This document shows positions 33,076 to 41,767 of a DNA stretch of 64,000 nucleotides, in pieces. Within the stretch, counting starts at the first letter, position 1; the number at the start of each line of letters is the position of its first letter. The position numbers were made by a program, and so were the translations under genes. The stretch comes from Salegentibacter echinorum (GTDB lineage: Bacteria; Bacteroidota; Bacteroidia; Flavobacteriales; Flavobacteriaceae), in the NCBI RefSeq assembly GCF_900129445.1, contig NZ_FQVT01000001.1, positions 434,001 to 498,000 of the forward strand, read 5' to 3'. The notes under the pieces were generated by a model, which saw only the letters and a list, made by a program, of their open reading frames with translations, searched no databases and was not told the DNA's origin.

Positions 33076-35637
33076 TCAGACTTCCTTCCTAAGAATTTCT
33101 AAAGGTGGTTTTCTTATAATCTCCAGGCTATTGCTAATTCCAATAATTAAAACTAATAAAGTTACCCCTGGAAGTACGACCAGAAAAGGAAATAAGGAAG
33201 GGGTAAAAGCAGTTTCGAAAACAAGGGCGGCCAGTAGCTGACTGCTAATTAAGGATAAAAACACACCAGAAAATGCTCCTAAAAGACCCAGAAATAGATA
33301 TTCTAAAGCGACAATTTTAAAGATTTGATGGTTCTGCGCTCCCAGGGTACGTAAAAGTACATTTTCCCGTATGCGCTGAAATTTACTAATCCTTATAGCA
33401 CCCAGCAGCACAATTATGCCTGTAAGAATACTAAAAAATGCCATAAAATTGATAATCCAGGATATTTTATCCAATAACTTTTCAATGACACTAAGCACCT
33501 GCCTAAGATCAATTATAGAAACATTAGGAAACTCTTTCACCAGGCTTTGTTGCAATTTTGCTGATGCAATTTCATTTGGAACCTTAGTGGTAATCACATG
33601 AAATTGTGGTGCTTTTTCTAATATGCCTTTTGGAAAAACAAGGGAGAAGTTTATTTGCATTTGAGACCAATCTACCTGGCGAATGCTTTTTACAACTGTA
33701 TTCTTCAATAGCCCCTGGATATTAAACACCACTTCATCCCCCAGAGCAACTTTGGCGTCCCTGGCAAAATTGTCACTTATTGAAATAGGAACAGGATCGG
33801 CGTCGTTAGCTTCAGCAATAAATTCCCCGCTTACGAGACTTTCAGAATGAGTGAGGGAATCCCTATAGGTCACCCTAAATTCATGATCTAAAATCCAATT
33901 GTTAATTTGCGAGCTGCTGTCTTTTTTAATTTCCATATTGGTTTTGCCATTTATGCTGTGCACACGCATGGTCACAATAGGAATGTTATTTAAAACGGGG
34001 AGATTAGAGTTTTTTACAGTTTCTGCCACCGCTTGCTTTTGTTCGGTTTGAACATCCAGGAGTATCATATTGGGACTATTCGCCTGGGACTCTACGGAGG
34101 TTTGCGCAAGGAGCAAGTCCTTACTAAAATACAGCGTACTTATTAAAAAAGTTCCTACGCCAATAGCAAGAATTAGGGTGATTGTTTGGTTTTGTGGCCT
34201 AAAGAGGTTTAGCAAACTTTGCCTGGCTAAAAACCCCCAATTTTTAGGAAAAAAGCGCTTTATGAGTTGCATAAAAAGCTTTGCTATTCCCGCCAGAATT
34301 GCAAACGTGATGAGAATGCCCCATACAAAAGCAAGAGAGTATTTCCAATTTTCTAATAGCCATAGAGAGAATAAAAATATAAACAGGAAAATGGCCAAAG
34401 AAACGAGAAATATGGCTTTTCTTGATTTTACATTCTCTTTTAATTGCACCCGAAGTGCCTGTAGCGGTGAAATGTAAAGCGTACCGATTAAAGGATATAG
34501 GGCAAACAATAGCGACATAAAAATACCAAGTGAGATTCCCATAAAAATCACTTGCCAGGAGATAGTGGGTTGTACATCTACCGGGAGTAAACCTTCTAAG
34601 AGCCAGGGGAAAATTTGTTGCAGCACCAGCCCTAAAGCAGTACCAAAAACCCCACCAATCAAGCCCATAATTGCCACCTGGATCAAATAGATTAGAAAAG
34701 TCTGTTTTTTGCTGGCGCCAAGGCATTTTAAGACGGCAATCGCACTTTGCTTTTCTTTAATGTAGATGTTTATCGCACTGGCAATCCCTACACAGCCAAG
34801 TAAAAGTGCGATAAATGCCACAAGGTTAAGAAATTTACCAAAATTTTGATAGCGTTTGCCCAAACGTTCACTGGTGGAAATATGGGTTCGTAAATTGGCA
34901 TTTTCGAGATCTAAAACCGGCTTAAGCTCTCTATCCAATCGTTCTAAATCTGTATTGGCATCTTTAAAGTAATATTTATAGCCAATACGACTTCCAGTTT
35001 GAATAAGATCGGTTTCTTGAATCGAGGGATACGGTATAAGCACCGGCGGGGCTATAGAACTAAATAACGTGGCGCCACCGGGAACCGCATCTAATTTCCC
35101 GATAACCGGGAGTTGGAGCTTACCTATTTTGATACTATCGCCAGTTTCTATTCCCAATTGCAGCATTAGGGTGGCATCTACTAAAGCGCCCTCTTTTTTC
35201 CGAAAAGTTTCTGCCGCAGCAGCGGGCCGCGTTTCTAAGGCACCGTAAAAGGGAAAACCACTTTCTATCCCTCTCACTTCTACAAGCCGGGTAGCTTCGG
35301 TACTATTAAAAGCGCCCATAGACACAAACTTAATTTCCCGGGAGTCTGCCCCACCCAGGGAATCTATAATTTGTTGCGTTTTCTCGTTTGGAAGTTCGTC
35401 TATTTCTATTTTATAATCGGCGCCCATTAGGGCTTTAGACTTAAGCCCAATATTGTCTTTAAGGTTTACACCAAAGGATTGGATGGAGACTACAGCAGCA
35501 ATTCCCAAAATTATAGAAGCCATAAATAAACCCAGCTTTTTCTTGCTGGCTTTACCATCCCGCCAGGCCATTTTAAAAAGCCAGCCCAAACCTGCCTTAG
35601 CACTATGTTTATGAGGTCTTTTATTTTTATTTACCAT
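33076..35637 (-). CDS. ABC transporter permease, YbbP-like (FtsX/MacB superfamily)
   Basis: An 853-residue membrane protein with a first helix near 35-55, a large periplasmic domain and an FtsX-type four-helix block near 265-395 (LVAFIALLLGCVGIASAINIYIKE). A middle helix pair (ILITFAILAGI), a second periplasmic domain and a final FtsX block near 735-845 follow. This ten-helix layout matches E. coli YbbP and lipoprotein-release relatives. Its ATG overlaps the stop of the ATPase gene by 7 bp, so the two are translationally coupled. Probable role: mechanotransmission for extracting or moving a lipid or lipoprotein; substrate unknown. Confidence 0.9.
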   Translation of the reverse strand: MVNKNKRPHKHSAKAGLGWLFKMAWRDGKASKKKLGLFMASIILGIAAVVSIQSFGVNLKDNIGLKSKALMGADYKIEIDELPNEKTQQIIDSLGGADSREIKFVSMGAFNSTEATRLVEVRGIESGFPFYGALETRPAAAAETFRKKEGALVDATLMLQLGIETGDSIKIGKLQLPVIGKLDAVPGGATLFSSIAPPVLIPYPSIQETDLIQTGSRIGYKYYFKDANTDLERLDRELKPVLDLENANLRTHISTSERLGKRYQNFGKFLNLVAFIALLLGCVGIASAINIYIKEKQSAIAVLKCLGASKKQTFLIYLIQVAIMGLIGGVFGTALGLVLQQIFPWLLEGLLPVDVQPTISWQVIFMGISLGIFMSLLFALYPLIGTLYISPLQALRVQLKENVKSRKAIFLVSLAIFLFIFLFSLWLLENWKYSLAFVWGILITFAILAGIAKLFMQLIKRFFPKNWGFLARQSLLNLFRPQNQTITLILAIGVGTFLISTLYFSKDLLLAQTSVESQANSPNMILLDVQTEQKQAVAETVKNSNLPVLNNIPIVTMRVHSINGKTNMEIKKDSSSQINNWILDHEFRVTYRDSLTHSESLVSGEFIAEANDADPVPISISDNFARDAKVALGDEVVFNIQGLLKNTVVKSIRQVDWSQMQINFSLVFPKGILEKAPQFHVITTKVPNEIASAKLQQSLVKEFPNVSIIDLRQVLSVIEKLLDKISWIINFMAFFSILTGIIVLLGAIRISKFQRIRENVLLRTLGAQNHQIFKIVALEYLFLGLLGAFSGVFLSLISSQLLAALVFETAFTPSLFPFLVVLPGVTLLVLIIGISNSLEIIRKPPLEILRKEV

Positions 35638-36314
35638 GTTTTCTCATTTTCCACAATGCGACCTCCTTTTAGACGTAGAATTTGTTGTGTTTTTTTAGCC
35701 AATTCAAGATCATGAGTTACAATAATTAGGGTAGTACCGGCTTCTTTGTTAAGTTCAAAAAGTAAGCTGACTACTTTTTCACCCGTTTCGCTGTCTAAAT
35801 TTCCGGTGGGTTCGTCGGCAAATAAAATTGAAGGCCGGTTGGAGAAAGCCCTTGCTAAAGCCACGCGTTGTTGCTCGCCACCAGAAAGTTGTGAAGGATA
35901 ATGATGGGCGCGATTACTTAACCCCACTTTTTCTAATAATTCTTTTCCTATTCTTGTCGCTCCTTTGTCTCCCTGAAGCTCTAAAGGAACCGCGATGTTT
36001 TCTAATGCGGTAAGACTGGGGAGTAATTGGAAATTCTGAAAGATAAAGCCTACTTTTTGATTTCTTAAAACAGCATTTTCATCTTCGCTAAGTTTCCCCA
36101 ACTCTTCATTACAAAGATGAATACTACCGGAGTCTGGCCTGTCCAATCCCGCACAGAGTCCCAAAAGAGTAGTCTTTCCACTGCCAGATGGCCCCACGAT
36201 AGCAAAAGTTTTTTGCGCTTCTACTTCAAAATTAATATCGTATAAAACCTGTAATTTCTTTGTGCCGCTGGTGTAGCTTTTCTCTAAATTGCGAACGTTT
36301 AATATCTTTGCCAT
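35631..36314 (-). CDS. ABC transporter ATP-binding protein, YbbA/LolD-like
   Basis: A 227-residue ATPase of the MacB/LolD group. Walker A GPSGSGKTTLLG near 40-51, Q-loop FIFQNFQLLPSLTALENIAVP, signature LSGGEQQRVALARA, Walker B SILFADEPTGNLD and H-loop IIVTHD are intact. It pairs with the overlapping permease gene. Divergent from a TesA-like esterase gene, reproducing the ybbA-ybbP/tesA arrangement known in E. coli. Confidence 0.94.
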   Translation of the reverse strand: MAKILNVRNLEKSYTSGTKKLQVLYDINFEVEAQKTFAIVGPSGSGKTTLLGLCAGLDRPDSGSIHLCNEELGKLSEDENAVLRNQKVGFIFQNFQLLPSLTALENIAVPLELQGDKGATRIGKELLEKVGLSNRAHHYPSQLSGGEQQRVALARAFSNRPSILFADEPTGNLDSETGEKVVSLLFELNKEAGTTLIIVTHDLELAKKTQQILRLKGGRIVENEKTW

Positions 36315-36375
36315 CTTATGCTGAATTAAATAGAGGCAAAATAAGAAAATGATTTCGATTAAAAACCTGAATGCT

Positions 36376-37083
36376 ATGAGAAACTTATTGCTATCCTGTA
36401 GTTTTTTATTTACGGTTTTGTTTTTTTCCTGTAAAGAAAATAATAAGCAGCAAACTAACAGTGAACCGGTAAAAAATAAAACTTCTGAAATACAGAATAA
36501 CGAAAAAGAAGATGAAAAAAGAACTATTCTTTTCTTCGGAAATAGCCTAACAGCGGGAATGGGTCTGGAATCTCAGGAGGCCTTTCCGGCTTTAATTAAA
36601 GAGCGCATAGATTCTTTGGGTTATGACTATAAAGTGGTGAACGCAGGGTTAAGCGGAGAAACGACCGCAGCCGGAAAAAACAGGTTAGATTGGGTATTAA
36701 CCGATAATGTTGCTGTTTTTGTTTTGGAACTGGGCGCAAATGATGGTTTGCGGGGAATACCGCTTAGTGAAACCAGAAAGAACCTGCAGGAAATGATTAC
36801 TATGGTGAACGAGAAAAACCCCAATACCAAAATAATCCTGGCGGGGATGCAACTTCCGCCGAATATGGGGGAAGCATATACATCGGGGTTTCGGGATATT
36901 TTTCCCGATTTGGCTAAGAAAAACGACCTGGAGTTAATACCGTTTCTATTAGAGGGAGTAGCGGGTAAACCAGAATTAAATCAGGAAGATGGGATTCATC
37001 CTACCGCCAAAGGTTATGAGATAGTAGCCGAAAATGTTTGGGATGTTTTAAAGGACGTAATAGAAAAGAAACCGACTTCTTAA
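36376..37083 (+). CDS. TesA-like SGNH/GDSL arylesterase, lipoprotein
   Basis: A lipoprotein of about 235 residues (signal MRNLLLSCSFLFTVLFFSCK). After a polar linker (QQTNSEPVKNKTSE) it carries SGNH blocks: FFGNSLTAGMG (Ser nucleophile), NAGLSGETT (Gly), ELGANDGLRG (Asn) and DGIHPTAKGYE (Asp-His). Relatives hydrolyse aryl esters, lysophospholipids or thioesters at the membrane. The frame also has an ATG at 36349, but the start at 36376 gives the cleaner lipoprotein signal. Divergent from ybbA-like; convergent with lpd, sharing the terminator at 37119-37227. Confidence 0.92.
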   Translation: MRNLLLSCSFLFTVLFFSCKENNKQQTNSEPVKNKTSEIQNNEKEDEKRTILFFGNSLTAGMGLESQEAFPALIKERIDSLGYDYKVVNAGLSGETTAAGKNRLDWVLTDNVAVFVLELGANDGLRGIPLSETRKNLQEMITMVNEKNPNTKIILAGMQLPPNMGEAYTSGFRDIFPDLAKKNDLELIPFLLEGVAGKPELNQEDGIHPTAKGYEIVAENVWDVLKDVIEKKPTS

Positions 37084-37118
37084 TTTGAGTAAAATCTTTC
37101 CTGATTATTAAGAATAAA

Positions 37119-37227
37119 AAAGACGGTATTGAGAATACTGCAGCCGTCATTGCGAGGAACGAGGCAATCTGCATTTTGAGATTACTTCACTTCGTTCGTA
37201 ATGACGTTTACATTCAATACCGTCTTT
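37119..37227. terminator. Bidirectional terminator stem split by an inserted repeat
   Basis: Perfect 14-bp arms AAAGACGGTATTGA (37119-37132) and its complement (37214-37227) lie between convergent genes. An A-tract precedes them, but the 'loop' is 81 nt and contains a separate palindromic repeat. Confidence 0.75.
37145..37206. repeat. CGTCATTGCGAGGAACGA-type palindromic repeat
   Basis: CGTCATT (37145-37151) and AATGACG (37200-37206) are perfect inverted ends. The inner parts GAGGAACGAGGCAATCT and AGATTACTTCACTTCGTTC pair imperfectly. This is a REP-like family that I know as widespread in Bacteroidota intergenic DNA. Confidence 0.8.
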
Positions 37228-37240
37228 CTACATATTTACA

Positions 37241-38632
37241 TTAAATATGAATTACTTCGTCGTAGGCTGCGGCTACAGCTTCCATTACCGCTTCACTCAT
37301 TGTTGGGTGCGGGTGAACTGCTTTTAGCACTTCGTGACCAGTCGTTTCCAGTTTGCGACCCAGTACAGCTTCAGCAATCATATCGGTAACGCCGGCTCCA
37401 ATCATATGGCAACCTAACCACTCTCCATATTTCGCATCGAAGATTACTTTTACAAATCCGTCAGATTTACCTGCAGCTTTGGCTTTTCCGGAGGCGGAGA
37501 ATGGGAACTTTCCAATTTTTAAATCATATCCGGCTTCTTTGGCTTGTTTTTCTGTCATTCCTACCGAGGCAATTTCAGGAGTAGCATAAGTACAACCGGG
37601 AATATTTCCGTAGTCTAAAGCTTCCACATCCATGCCTTTAATTTTTTCTACGCAAAGAATACCTTCCGCAGAAGCAACGTGGGCAAGGGCAGGACCGTGA
37701 ACTACATCTCCAATGGCATAAATACCATCAACATTGGTTTTGTAGTAGTCATCTACCACAATCTTATCTTTTTCAGTCTTGATTTTTAAATCTTCAAGTC
37801 CAATATTTTCAATATTGGTTTTAATACCTACTGCAGAAAGTACTATATCTGCTTCTAAAGTTTCCTCGCCTTTTTTGGTTTTCACCTTGGCTTTTACCTT
37901 TTTTCCAGAAGTATCTACACTTTCTACCGAAGAATTGGTCATTACCTTAATACCGGCTTTTTTGATACTGCGCTCAAATTGCTTAGAAACTTCTTCGTCT
38001 TCCAACGGTACTACGTTAGGTAGGTACTCAACCACGGTAACCTCGGTTCCCATCGCATTATAGAAATGGGCAAACTCAACACCAATGGCCCCAGAGCCAA
38101 CCACGATCATGGATTTTGGTTGTTTATCGAGATTCATTGCTTCACGATATCCAATTATTTTCTTACCATCCTGTTTTAGGTTAGGCAATTCCCTGGAGCG
38201 TGCGCCGGTAGCCACAATAATATTATCGGCCTGGTATTCTGTGGTTTTATCCTTATTATCGGTCACTGCGACTTTCTTCCCGGACTTTAATTTTCCGAAG
38301 CCTTCAATAACGTCAATTTTATTTTTTTTCATAAGGAATTGCACACCTTTGCTCATCCCACCGGCTACATCACGGCTACGCTTTATTACTTTAGAAAAAT
38401 CTTTATCGGCTTTTTCCAGGCTTAAACCATAATCTTCGGCGTGTTTTAGATAATCAAATACCTCGGCACTTTTAAGTAAGGCTTTAGTGGGAATACATCC
38501 CCAGTTGAGACATACACCGCCTAAATTTTCTTTTTCTACAATGGCGGTTTTAAAGCCTAATTGTGAAGCTCTAATGGCAGTTACATAACCTCCCGGGCCA
38601 CTACCTAAAATAATGATGTCGTATTTACTCAT
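37241..38632 (-). CDS. lpdA: Dihydrolipoyl dehydrogenase (E3)
   Basis: A 463-residue flavoprotein that reoxidises dihydrolipoamide in the 2-oxoacid dehydrogenase and glycine-cleavage complexes. FAD fold IILGSGPGGYVTAIRA at 6-21, redox disulfide GGVCLNWGCIPTK near 38-50, NAD fold MIVVGSGAIGVEF near 175, and the C-terminal His-Glu base HPHPTMSEAVMEA. Length is standard. It is alone on its strand, not in an operon with E1/E2 genes. Confidence 0.96.
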   Translation of the reverse strand: MSKYDIIILGSGPGGYVTAIRASQLGFKTAIVEKENLGGVCLNWGCIPTKALLKSAEVFDYLKHAEDYGLSLEKADKDFSKVIKRSRDVAGGMSKGVQFLMKKNKIDVIEGFGKLKSGKKVAVTDNKDKTTEYQADNIIVATGARSRELPNLKQDGKKIIGYREAMNLDKQPKSMIVVGSGAIGVEFAHFYNAMGTEVTVVEYLPNVVPLEDEEVSKQFERSIKKAGIKVMTNSSVESVDTSGKKVKAKVKTKKGEETLEADIVLSAVGIKTNIENIGLEDLKIKTEKDKIVVDDYYKTNVDGIYAIGDVVHGPALAHVASAEGILCVEKIKGMDVEALDYGNIPGCTYATPEIASVGMTEKQAKEAGYDLKIGKFPFSASGKAKAAGKSDGFVKVIFDAKYGEWLGCHMIGAGVTDMIAEAVLGRKLETTGHEVLKAVHPHPTMSEAVMEAVAAAYDEVIHI

Positions 38633-38687
38633 TTTTGAATATTTTTTACGCTTATTAAATAACCCCGGGACGAACCCACAAGGCGTT

Positions 38688-38704
38688 TCCCGAACTATCG
38701 GGAT
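38688..38704. repeat. Short palindrome TCCCGAACTATCGGGA
   Basis: Matches a copy at 44282-44297 (TCCCGAAACATCGGGA); both are followed by TT and lie in spacers rich in such fragments. Confidence 0.5.
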
Positions 38705-38837
38705 TGAAAAAATAAAAATATTTCAACGGGTAGTCAAAATATTTTATATGCTCACTAAGTGAATGCGAATTTAAGGAATAAAGAATTAAACTGAAAGTTT
38801 TTACAGAACGTATGCTGGGAAAGAAATAAACCGCATA

Positions 38838-38873
38838 AAAAAAGTCACCACAGTTTTTAACACTGTGGTGGCT
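38838..38873 (-). terminator. Terminator of the collagen-like lipoprotein gene
   Basis: Arms CACCACAGT and its complement around TTTTAAC, with TTTTTTT following on the minus strand. Confidence 0.88.
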
Positions 38874-38902
38874 GAATAATCCTTCTTTATTCGAATTTGA
38901 AA

Positions 38903-39475
38903 TTACTGCTTAAGCGTTTTTACTTTTTGAATATCGCTTTCCTGGATGTTTAGCGATTTCATTACAGAATTTATATCAGAGCTTTTAAAACTTGCATTTT
39001 CATAAAAATCGGCTGGAATTATAGCTACTCTAAAAACCTGATCTTGTGTAAAATCGTCGTCAAGAGTGCTTAAATCGTAATTTCCGTCAATAAAAATTTC
39101 GGTATCAACAAATGTGTGATTAGAAACATATTGTATTGTTCCATCGTCAGTAAAGAAATTTTGGGGTAGCATACTCCATTCATCTACATCGCTCCCATCA
39201 TCTAATTGTCCAACTGCATCCAGACGATAAACTACTACAATATCTGTTTCCAGAACTTCAAAATCTGTAAATTCATTAAAAGCTATTAAATCTGTAGTCC
39301 ATAAGTTTGAATCATTAATGTAGCGGAAGTCAGAATTAATTTCAAAAATAGCGGCCTGGCTACTTCCATCACCCGGAGGTCCTTCTGGGCCCGGAGGTCC
39401 TTGTGGCCCGCGATCGCCATCACAGGCGGTGAATAAAAAGGTGGTCATAAATAAAATTGAAAATATCTTTTTCAT
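38903..39475 (-). CDS. Lipoprotein with short collagen-like Gly-X-Y segment
   Basis: 190 residues from the ATG at 39475. The upstream extension of the open frame overlaps the msrB gene and lacks signal character, so it is excluded. A lipoprotein signal (MKKIFSILFMTTFLFTAC) leads straight into six Gly-X-Y triplets (GDRGPQGPPGPEGPPGDG), then a beta-rich domain with many Asp (DLIAFNEFTDFEVLETDIVVV) and a C-terminal KTLKQ. The collagen-like part could trimerise or act as a rigid spacer at the cell surface. Function unknown. It follows the two msrB genes on the same strand after 20 bp. Confidence 0.75.
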   Translation of the reverse strand: MKKIFSILFMTTFLFTACDGDRGPQGPPGPEGPPGDGSSQAAIFEINSDFRYINDSNLWTTDLIAFNEFTDFEVLETDIVVVYRLDAVGQLDDGSDVDEWSMLPQNFFTDDGTIQYVSNHTFVDTEIFIDGNYDLSTLDDDFTQDQVFRVAIIPADFYENASFKSSDINSVMKSLNIQESDIQKVKTLKQ

Positions 39476-39494
39476 AATTATAGGTGTTAAGTTA

Positions 39495-39887
39495 TTATTT
39501 ATTAAAATTAATACTGGCTGAATTAACGCAATAACGTTGCCCGGTTTCGGTAGGGCCATCGTCAAATACATGGCCTAAATGGCCACCGCAATTGGCACAT
39601 AGAATTTCTGTTCTTATCATTCCAAAGGTTTCGTCTTTTAAGTACTCGATCTTCCCATCTATGGCTTTATCAAAACTTGGCCAGCCGCAGCCGTGATCAA
39701 ATTTTGCCTCGCTGTCAAACAATTTCTCGCCACAACCAGCGCAAAAATATTCGCCATCTTCAAAATGCATATTATATTTTCCCGTGTTTGGGGCTTCAGT
39801 TCCTTTTTGTCTTAAGACACGGTACTGCTCTTCAGAAAGTTGTTCTTTCCATTTGGCTTCCGGTTTTTCTATACTATATTTTTTCAT
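39495..39887 (-). CDS. msrB: Peptide-methionine (R)-S-oxide reductase, cytosolic form
   Basis: 130 residues from ATG 39887 (MKKYSIEKPEAKWKEQL); an in-frame ATG at 39902 adds five residues. Zinc cysteines CAGCG and CANCG, core GCGWPSFDKAI and GHLGHVFDDGP, and the catalytic Cys in RYCVNSASINF are all present. It repairs methionine-R-sulfoxide in proteins. There is no signal peptide, whereas its neighbour is a lipoprotein, so the two cover different compartments. Confidence 0.95.
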   Translation of the reverse strand: MKKYSIEKPEAKWKEQLSEEQYRVLRQKGTEAPNTGKYNMHFEDGEYFCAGCGEKLFDSEAKFDHGCGWPSFDKAIDGKIEYLKDETFGMIRTEILCANCGGHLGHVFDDGPTETGQRYCVNSASINFNK

Positions 39888-39933
39888 TTTTATATTTTTC
39901 ATTTTCGCCGAAACGAAAATCCTGATTGTTTAA

Positions 39934-40425
39934 TTATTTTTTGTCGGGAATAAAATCCATCGCAATACCATTCATACAATATCTCTTCCCGGTAGTTTCC
40001 CGTGGCCCATCGTCAAAAACATGGCCTAAATGACCACCGCAGCGCGCGCAATAAATTTCATCACGTTGGTAGCCTAATTTATTATCGGTACCCAAACCTA
40101 CAGCACCTTCAATTGGACGGTCAAAACTTGGCCAGCCGGTACCACTTTTAAATTTATGTTTAGTCTTGTAAACTTCATTCCCACAAGCGGCGCAAACAAA
40201 AGTTCCCGGTTCTTCAATATCGTTTAAAGGACTGGAAAATGCCGGTTCTGTTGCTGCTTTACGTAAAACCTTGTATTCGGCATCGCTAAGCTCGGCTTTC
40301 CATTCTTTATCGGTTTTATTTATTTCAAATTTTTCTTTTTCGCTTTGTTGTTGGTTTTCTTTCTGTGCATTCCCTTTGCAGCTAAAAATAAAGACTGCGA
40401 GTAATATTGGTATTATCTTTTTCAT
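39934..40425 (-). CDS. msrB: Peptide-methionine (R)-S-oxide reductase, lipoprotein form
   Basis: 163 residues: lipoprotein signal (ending FIFSCK), a short polar linker rich in Gln and Lys, then the MsrB fold with CAACG and CARCG zinc pairs, GTGWPSFDRPI, GHLGHVFDDGP and catalytic Cys in RYCMNGIAM. It should repair oxidised methionine in envelope proteins, taking electrons from a periplasmic thiol system. Tandem with the cytosolic MsrB (46 bp) and upstream of the collagen-like lipoprotein. Confidence 0.95.
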   Translation of the reverse strand: MKKIIPILLAVFIFSCKGNAQKENQQQSEKEKFEINKTDKEWKAELSDAEYKVLRKAATEPAFSSPLNDIEEPGTFVCAACGNEVYKTKHKFKSGTGWPSFDRPIEGAVGLGTDNKLGYQRDEIYCARCGGHLGHVFDDGPRETTGKRYCMNGIAMDFIPDKK

Positions 40426-40519
40426 TTGCTATTTTTTCTGACAAGATTTTTGACTTTCCAGTCAAGGCTTGTCATGATTTAGCTCTTTTTTGAGCATTTT
40501 TATTTTAAAAGTACAAAGA

Positions 40520-41389
40520 TTATACCGTGATGAACGTTGTGATTTTGTTAATTACCTTTTTATCACCTAAAATACGTCTGTGACCAAGCCCTTCGGTAAT
40601 AAAAAGTTCGCTGTCTTTTAAAGCTTCCTGAAGTTCATAAGCCGAGGAAACTTCAACATCAACATCATTTTTATCGTGAATTATAAGACAGGGCAGGTTA
40701 ACTTCCCGGGCAGAAATGGCGCCGGAATAACTATCCATATCCATATTGTACTTTTTATCAAAACGCGCTTTCATTCTATCGGCTACTTCCCGGTTCATAT
40801 TTAGATTTTTGGTAAACTCCCGTATAATATGAGTGATACCATTGGCCGTACCGATTAATACCATTTTATTGGTTTTTAGACCTTCTTTTACAGCCCTTAG
40901 ACTTGCCATACCTCCCAGGGAATGCCCGAGTATGGCATGAAAAGGGCCATACTCTTTATTTAAAAAATGGATACTATCAATAAAATCGAGCATCATACTT
41001 TTATTACCGGCTGCTTTCCCGTGAGCGGGAGCATCAAAGCTAATGGTACTAAATCCTTTTTCTACTAAATTCTCGGCTATTTTAGCTAGTTGAGTGCCAC
41101 GACCACTCCAGCCGTGCACTAATAGTACTTTTTTAGTACTCTCTCCAAATTCATAAACAACTATTTCCCGCTGTGTTTTTGGAATCTTAAGTGTGGCTTG
41201 CTTCGTGTTGCCATCCATATATTCTTCCCTTTTTGGTAGTTTGTACTTAAAAGGACGCAAGAAAAGTTGAGAAGCAAACCTGGTTGCTAATTTTGGAGAA
41301 ATAGCCGTGAGGATTTTTGAGGTTTTTAGAATATAACCGGGAAGCATCAATTGCTGAACCGGGATTTTATCTTTTTTTTCTTGCTTCAT
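40520..41389 (-). CDS. Alpha/beta hydrolase
   Basis: 289 residues. The fold is shown by VLLVHGWSGRGTQLAKIAENL (oxyanion region), nucleophile elbow GHSLGGMAS near 147, acid in IIHDKNDVDV and His in EGLGHRRILG near the end. The N-terminal 60 residues hold a hydrophobic, basic helix that may sit on the membrane. Substrate not predictable. It stands alone behind the msrB genes on the same strand. Confidence 0.87.
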   Translation of the reverse strand: MKQEKKDKIPVQQLMLPGYILKTSKILTAISPKLATRFASQLFLRPFKYKLPKREEYMDGNTKQATLKIPKTQREIVVYEFGESTKKVLLVHGWSGRGTQLAKIAENLVEKGFSTISFDAPAHGKAAGNKSMMLDFIDSIHFLNKEYGPFHAILGHSLGGMASLRAVKEGLKTNKMVLIGTANGITHIIREFTKNLNMNREVADRMKARFDKKYNMDMDSYSGAISAREVNLPCLIIHDKNDVDVEVSSAYELQEALKDSELFITEGLGHRRILGDKKVINKITTFITV

Positions 41390-41767
41390 AAGAATGATTC
41401 TAAAACGGATGCAAGTTAAGCAAATAGCGCAATTTTAGTATAGTTTTTCGCGCCTTCTATATCTTAACTAAGGTTTTACGAATTCAAGATTTATTTTGTC
41501 CCTAAGACTGGAAACTACCAGGAAGCACAAAGATAGCTTTAGTGGTTTTCCCTGGTTTTAGAGTCTTCGTGGCTTTCTATCGATGGTCTTTAAAGAAAAC
41601 AGAAAAGTTATTTGCAAGTTGAATCTATGATAGTCTTTAAAGATAAAAAAGAGCTTGTAAATTTTTATGGCATTAAATTTGGTTTTAGGTTAAGTGTTAA
41701 ATCATGCTTAAAGAATTAAGTAGGATTTAATGGCTTTTGTAATTTTAACAAAACTAAACCAGGAACT
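41390..41767. other. 378-bp intergenic region between divergent hydrolase and peptidase genes
   Basis: No gene seen. Segments such as TCTTCGTGGCTTTCT at 41565-41579 resemble a fragment at 17606-17626 (TTCGTGGCTTT), suggesting worn copies of another dispersed repeat. Confidence 0.45.
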
